Source: Deltaproteobacteria bacterium (GTDB taxonomy: Bacteria > Desulfobacterota > Desulfarculia > Adiutricales > Adiutricaceae). From it: a DNA stretch of 57,934 nt. The stretch lies in NCBI GenBank assembly GCA_031264145.1, contig JAISEK010000105.1, positions 1-57,934 of the forward strand, in the 5' to 3' direction. The translations under genes and the position numbers were made by a program. Positions 54,303 to 57,934 of this stretch are shown in pieces. The notes under the pieces were generated by a model. The model was not told where the DNA came from, ran no database searches, and saw nothing but the letters and a program-made list of their open reading frames with translations. Every line of letters starts with the position of its first letter. Position 1 is the stretch's first letter.

Positions 54303-55156
54303 CACCTGGCCCCAGGGTCGAAGATGAGATTGTCGATGAGCCGGGTCCGGCCCAGCCACATGGCGGCGGCCACCAGCACCTCGGACTCTATCTGGTCGGC
54401 CTCGGAGAGGGTCTCCGTGTCGACCACCTGGGCGTAGTCCAGCCTGGCCAGTGGCTCGCCGGCCACGGTCCCCTCTATGGCCCCGATAAGCTCCCGGGCC
54501 CTTCTCTCGCCATTGGCGGCCAGTTCCCCGGCCAGGCGCAGGGCCCGGGAGAGGACGGGGGCGGCCCGGCGCTCGGCCGGGTCCAGGTAGGAGTTCCTCG
54601 AGCTCAGGGCCAGGCCGTCGGGTTCCCTCACGATGGGGCAGGGCACGAGCTCCAGGTCCAGGTCCAGGTCCCGGACCATGCGCCGGAGGATGAAATACTG
54701 CTGGGCGTCCTTGAGCCCGAAGTAGGCCCGGTCGGGCTCGGTGATGGCGAAGAGCTTGGCGCAGACCGTGCAGACGCCCTGGAAGTGGTGGGGGCGGGAT
54801 CGGCCGCACAGGACCTGGGACATGGAGGGGAGGCTGACCTGGGTGGCGAAGCCGGGCGGGTACATCTCGCCGGGCTCAGGGCAGAAGACGGCCCCGACCC
54901 CGAGGGACTCGCAGATCGCCAGATCCCGCCCAAGGTCCCTCGGGTAGGCGGCCAGATCCTCGTTGGGCGAGAACTGGGTCGGATTGACGAAGACGGTCAC
55001 CAGCACCTGGCCATTTTCGGCCCTGGCCCTCCTGATGAGGCTCTCATGGCCGGCGTGGAGGAAGCCCATGGTCGGGACCACCCCCACCGACTGGCCCCTG
55101 GCCTTCCAGGTCCTGGCCATTTGCCTGGCAGGGTTTATCGTCCTGAATATTTCCAT
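54302..55156 (-). CDS. panC: pantothenate synthetase
   Basis: 284 residues. ATP-dependent joining of pantoate and beta-alanine via pantoyl adenylate. The HIGH-like HAGH motif lies at 34-37 in [70 protein letters not shown] and ALSSRNSYL (KMSKS-like region) follow in the normal order. ATG with GAGG 4 bases upstream. First gene of the panC-panD unit; panB is not in the window. Confidence 0.95.
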   Translation of the reverse strand: MEIFRTINPARQMARTWKARGQSVGVVPTMGFLHAGHESLIRRARAENGQVLVTVFVNPTQFSPNEDLAAYPRDLGRDLAICESLGVGAVFCPEPGEMYPPGFATQVSLPSMSQVLCGRSRPHHFQGVCTVCAKLFAITEPDRAYFGLKDAQQYFILRRMVRDLDLDLELVPCPIVREPDGLALSSRNSYLDPAERRAAPVLSRALRLAGELAANGERRARELIGAIEGTVAGEPLARLDYAQVVDTETLSEADQIESEVLVAAAMWLGRTRLIDNLIFDPGAR

Positions 55157-55281
55157 TATGCCTCTGGGAAGCTCCGGGCCGTTCGCGCCTGGCCCGCATG
55201 GGGGACAGACTCCGCCCGCGGCGGTGCCCTGGCCGTGACGTGACGTGAATCGTCAGCACAAGGTATTATGAATTTAATTAT

Positions 55282-55310
55282 AGTTTAAAGCAGCTATTTT
55301 ATATTGCCAA
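55282..55310 (-). promoter_or_regulatory. panCD promoter
   Basis: Minus strand: -35 TTGGCA (55310-55305), 17-base spacer, -10 TAAACT (55287-55282) in an AT-rich stretch, about 130 bases before the panC start. A CTATATATAG palindrome (55330-55339) lies immediately upstream of it. Confidence 0.5.
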
Positions 55311-55716
55311 AAAATTACTTTGACATACACTATATATAGGGACGTTTTTTCCGGCCCTATTTTAGCCAAAGCGCAAGGGAACCGCAAGCCGAAAACTGGC
55401 CCTGGGTATTTTCCCCCGGACCACGGCGAGGGCAGGCGGCCCCAAGGCAAGGCTGGTGGGCCCGGAATCAGGGGCAAATTAGGGGCGGCCGGCAATTAAT
55501 TGACATCCGGCCAGCTTGTCTTTATACTTCCTGGTGGCAAGATGCGAAATCGAGAATCCTGAAACCTCCGGCAAGCGACAGGTGGCCGGGGGCCTTTCGG
55601 GGAAGATGTTCCCCCTGGGGAAGGATCGAAACCGCCCAAGGGGCGGCTTGCCTTTTTTCAGACGGCCCTGGCCTCCCCCTGGCGAAAGCCCTGGGCGAGG
55701 GGCCAGGCCGCCAGGC

Positions 55717-55905
55717 TTTCGGGTGCCCAAGGGGCCCAACAGGGAAGACAGTCAAAATCTGTCGCGGTGCCGCCGCTGTGGGCGGGAAGCAGACTCCAGG
55801 GGGCCTGGCCCCAGCCACTGCCGTTTAGGGTGGTCACGTGACCGCCGGTGGGAAGGCGGAGTCCCTGCGTTGACCCGCAAGCCAGAAGACCTGCCCGGAA
55901 AGCCA
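55717..55905 (+). promoter_or_regulatory. cobalamin (B12) riboswitch aptamer
   Basis: The conserved elements appear in order: GGTGCCC (55722-55728), CAACAGGGAAGACAGTCAAA (55737-55756) followed by ATCTGTCGCGG, GCCGCCGCTGTG (55769-55780), GGTGGGAAGGCGGAG (55847-55861) and the B12 box AAGCCAGAAGACCTGCC (55879-55895). This matches the adenosylcobalamin aptamer layout. It precedes the exported chelatase gene cbiK and an expression platform with two strong hairpins. Repression by B12 through the terminator is inferred. Confidence 0.93.
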
Positions 55906-56032
55906 AGGCCCAGGATCCGTCATGACCGGGAGGCAATGCCCCTGGGACGGCCGGGGCCGGGACATGGGCGGACCGGGACGGTCGAGGCTTGCCTCTTTCC
56001 CGGATTCGCCGGCCACGGTAGAAAACGTTGTC

Positions 56033-56068
56033 GCGGCCCCCCATCCCAATGGGGGGCCGCATTTTTTT
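56033..56068 (+). terminator. riboswitch terminator hairpin
   Basis: Perfect 12-bp stem GCGGCCCCCCAT/ATGGGGGGCCGC (56033-56044 and 56049-56060), 4-base loop, then A and seven T. About 130 bases after the B12 box and 50 bases before the cbiK ATG, so it can stop transcription before the gene. Confidence 0.9.
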
Positions 56069-56072
56069 CACC

Positions 56073-56096
56073 TGCCCCCCATTGGGATGGGGGGCA
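56073..56096 (+). promoter_or_regulatory. second hairpin, exact inverse of the terminator
   Basis: TGCCCCCCAT-TGGG-ATGGGGGGCA, a perfect 10-bp stem, 4-base loop, ending just before the GGAAGGAG ribosome-binding site. The 22 bases beginning GCCCCCCATTGGGATGGGGG (56074-56095) are the exact reverse complement of 56036-56057 in the terminator, so the two hairpins can also open and pair with each other over 22 bp. Confidence 0.85.
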
Positions 56097-56118
56097 TCAG
56101 GAAGGAGAAAAAAGACCG

Positions 56119-57111
56119 ATGCTGAAGAAAGTCTGCCTCAACCTGGCGTTCCTGGCCCTTATGGTCATGGTCGCCCAACTGGCCCTGTCCCTGGCGGCCC
56201 AAAAGGCCCAGGCCTTCGAAAGGACCCCCCAGAAGCCGGCCATCGTCCTGGCCGCCTTCGGCACCACTGAGGTCGGGGCCGTCGGCTCCATCCTCAACAT
56301 CAGGGACAAGGTCGCGGCCGCCTTCCCGGACCATGACGTCCACCTGGCCTTCACCTCCAACATCATCCGCTCCATCTGGCACGAGAGGGACTCCGACCGG
56401 GCCTTCAAGAAGGAAAACCCAGGCATTCCCAAGGAGATCTACGGGATCGGCAACGCCCTCACGGTCCTGGCCGGCATCCAGGAGGAAGGGGCCAGGCTGG
56501 TGCTGGTCCAGTCGCTCCACGTCACCGACGGCGAGGAGTACCAGGATCTGGCCAGGCTGGTCTCGGCCCTCTCCGGATACGAGACAGTCAAGCCGGTCCT
56601 TAAGCCCTTCCCCTGGATCGGCATCGGCAAGCCGGCCCTAGGTCTCAAGGATGGCGAGAAGGGAAACATCGACCGGGCCGTCCAGGCCCTGGCCCCCCTG
56701 GCCGAGCGGGCCAAAAACTCCTCAGCGGCGCTGGTCCTGATGGGCCACGGCAACGAGCACATGACCCAGAAGGTCTTCGGAAGACTTGAGAAGGCCCTCC
56801 GCGAGGCCTACGGTCCCCAGGTCTACGTCGGCACGGTCGAGGCCGTCCCCGGGCCAGAGGAAGTCGCCGCGGCCATCAAGGCCTCCAATGACGCCCCCTC
56901 CAAGGTCCTCCTGGCCCCACTGATGATCGTGGCCGGCGACCATGCGAGGAACGACATGGCCGGCGACGAGCCGGACAGCTGGGTCAGCATAATGAAAGCC
57001 GCCGGCCTCGAGTCGGAGTGCTTCCTCGAGGGCCTGGGCTCCAACGACTCCTGGGCCTCCATCTACGTCGAGCACCTTCAGGCCCTGGCACCCACTGTCC
57101 AGGCCAAGTAA
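56119..57111 (+). CDS. cbiK: exported sirohydrochlorin cobaltochelatase (CbiK, periplasmic type)
   Basis: 330 residues. A Sec signal peptide (KKVCLNLAFLALMVMVAQLA, cleavage near AQKAQA-FE, residue 32) precedes a CbiK chelatase domain: IVLAAFGTTEVGA, VQSLHVTDGEEYQDL with a metal-site His, VLMGHGNEH with the second His, and LLAPLMIVAGDHARNDMAGD. Cytoplasmic CbiK inserts cobalt into sirohydrochlorin; an exported CbiK is known from Desulfovibrio and may act in metal or haem handling. ATG at 56119 is preceded by GGAAGGAG; the open frame back to 55516 runs through the riboswitch and is not coding. Expression is expected to fall when B12 is plentiful. Confidence 0.93.
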   Translation: MLKKVCLNLAFLALMVMVAQLALSLAAQKAQAFERTPQKPAIVLAAFGTTEVGAVGSILNIRDKVAAAFPDHDVHLAFTSNIIRSIWHERDSDRAFKKENPGIPKEIYGIGNALTVLAGIQEEGARLVLVQSLHVTDGEEYQDLARLVSALSGYETVKPVLKPFPWIGIGKPALGLKDGEKGNIDRAVQALAPLAERAKNSSAALVLMGHGNEHMTQKVFGRLEKALREAYGPQVYVGTVEAVPGPEEVAAAIKASNDAPSKVLLAPLMIVAGDHARNDMAGDEPDSWVSIMKAAGLESECFLEGLGSNDSWASIYVEHLQALAPTVQAK

Positions 57112-57147
57112 GGACCAGGACGATCAGAAGACCTGGCCTCCCCTGCT

Positions 57148-57194
57148 CCCGGCCGCCTGTCCAGGCGGCCGGGAAGCCGTGGCCCCGGCCACGG
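57148..57194 (+). repeat. two GC-rich hairpins between cbiK and the binding-protein gene
   Basis: CCCGGCCGCCT/AGGCGGCCGGG (57148-57173, 4-base loop, 11-bp stem) and CCGTGG.../CCACGG (57177-57194). No T-run follows, so they are more likely mRNA-stabilising or differential-expression elements than terminators. Confidence 0.5.
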
Positions 57195-57209
57195 GAAATG
57201 GCCCCGACG

Positions 57210-57934
57210 ATGAATGCTCGCGCGACTCGGAGGCCTGGCCAAAAAGCCTGGCTGCTCCTTTTCTCGGCACTGGCCCTGGCGATGGCCGCCTGCCCCACTG
57301 GCCTATGGGCGGGGGAAGGGACGTCCGCCCCAAGGATCATCAGCCTGTACGCGGCCGACACCGAGATCCTGCTCAGGCTGGGGGCCAGGGACGCCCTGGT
57401 TGGCATCTCCCGCCAGGAGACCTACCAGGGTCCTGAGACCCAGGGCTGGGAGAGGCCACCCGAGTTCTCCATCCACGACGACGTGGAGAAGTTCCTGGCC
57501 GCCGCCCCAGACTACATCCTCCTTAGGCCCATGCATCTCTCGGCCAGCCCGGCCCTCTTCGAGACGCTGGCCAACTCGGGCATAAGGCTCTGGAGCAGGC
57601 AATGCTCCCGGGCCGAGGATCTCTACGGCTTCTGGCTGGAACTTGGCCGGATCGCCGGCCGCGAGGAGGAGGCCAGGGCCATGGCCGAGGACTTCAGGGC
57701 CCGGGTGGCGGAACTTTCGGCCCACCCTGGGGGACGCCGCCCAGGGGTCTTCCTGGAGTCCATGCACAGGGAGGTCAAGACCTTCACCCAGGACTCCATC
57801 CCCATCTGGCTGCTGACCCTGGCCGGCGGCCGGAACGTGGCCGCCGACGCCGAGCCGACTGGGCCAGGGCAGATCGTGGCCAATTACGGTCCCGAGAGGC
57901 TTCTGGAAAAGGCCCCGGAGGTGGAGATCCTCAT
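57210..57934 (+). CDS. BtuF-like ABC substrate-binding protein (3' end outside window)
   Basis: 241 codons visible, open to the right edge. Signal peptide with a lipobox-like end (WLLLFSALALAMAAC, Cys about 28), so it may be a lipoprotein. APRIISLYAADTEILLRLGA, DALVGISRQETYQGPE and FLAAAPDYILLRPMHLSASP follow the first-lobe pattern of cobalamin/siderophore-binding proteins (P.RIISL.P..TE.L..LG..D.LVG). It lies 98 bases after cbiK in the same direction and under the same riboswitch. A permease-ATPase pair that could serve it is at 45169-47089. Confidence 0.85.
   Translation, partial: MNARATRRPGQKAWLLLFSALALAMAACPTGLWAGEGTSAPRIISLYAADTEILLRLGARDALVGISRQETYQGPETQGWERPPEFSIHDDVEKFLAAAPDYILLRPMHLSASPALFETLANSGIRLWSRQCSRAEDLYGFWLELGRIAGREEEARAMAEDFRARVAELSAHPGGRRPGVFLESMHREVKTFTQDSIPIWLLTLAGGRNVAADAEPTGPGQIVANYGPERLLEKAPEVEIL

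Noticed and set aside
55516-56118. In-frame extension of cbiK upstream to 55516
   Set aside because: It runs through the cobalamin riboswitch and terminator and lacks protein similarity; the signal peptide starts at 56119.
57125-57136. CAGAAGACCTGG resembling a second B12 box
   Set aside because: It lies 14 bases after the cbiK stop with no room for an aptamer and no other conserved elements.

Overview
The window reads as one contiguous piece of a GC-rich, strictly anaerobic bacterial chromosome. The best fit is a deltaproteobacterium (Desulfobacterota). The basis for this is the [FeFe]-hydrogenase maturase HydF coupled to aspartate ammonia-lyase (an arrangement I recall from Desulfovibrio), an exported CbiK-type chelatase of the kind described in Desulfovibrio, an iron-sulfur-flavoprotein-like protein, and a corrinoid methyl-transfer gene cluster. 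Placement below that level is inference. Genes are very GC-rich, but many spacers are extremely AT-rich and full of broken genes (transposases, type VI secretion, AbiE toxin, AAA-ATPase/nuclease genes), suggesting ongoing decay as in some host-associated lineages.

Layout. 1-1.2 kb: end of a PD-(D/E)XK-type gene and a transposase remnant. 1.4-8.4 kb (minus): a complete trp operon in the order trpE-trpGD(fused)-trpC-trpF-trpB-trpA, preceded by a promoter, a leader peptide with a Trp-Gly-Trp-Trp-Trp run and a textbook attenuator. 8.5-18.9 kb: Nfu-type Fe-S scaffold, a Pro-rich exported protein, a VIT/vWA exported protein, a small Cys-containing exported protein, and a SNF2 helicase + SWIM zinc-finger pair. 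19-24 kb: IS1634-like remnant, two flavodoxin-fold genes, a zinc-ribbon membrane protein, AT-rich debris. 24.2-26.0 kb: a lower-GC AbiEi/AbiEii type IV toxin-antitoxin locus whose toxin is frameshifted. 26.7-33.5 kb (minus): ABC exporter, a membrane-anchored protein with a PHP phosphoesterase, a zinc-ribbon protein and a UPF0210 (PFL-like) protein.

35.1-42.8 kb (plus) is the most distinctive part: a MeTr-like pterin-binding methyltransferase, three uroporphyrinogen-decarboxylase-family methyltransferases, one B12-binding corrinoid protein and an MFS transporter. Together they look like a methyl-transfer (demethylase) system feeding methyl groups from an unidentified methylated substrate through a corrinoid protein to tetrahydrofolate. 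42.8-45.1 kb is AT-rich and carries IS1-like remnants. 45.2-47.1 kb: a BtuC/FecC-type permease and ATPase. 47.8-51.1 kb (minus): HydF-AspA and a double-ACT-domain protein. 51.6-53.9 kb: a ruined type VI secretion locus in which a tssC remnant is split by a low-GC insert with small orphan genes. 53.9-55.2 kb (minus): panC-panD. 55.7-57.9 kb: a cobalamin riboswitch with an unusual double-hairpin expression platform, exported CbiK and a BtuF-like binding protein running off the right edge. B12 supply (riboswitch, CbiK, BtuCDF-like genes) fits the demand of the corrinoid methyltransferase cluster.

No tRNA, rRNA or CRISPR array was recognised.
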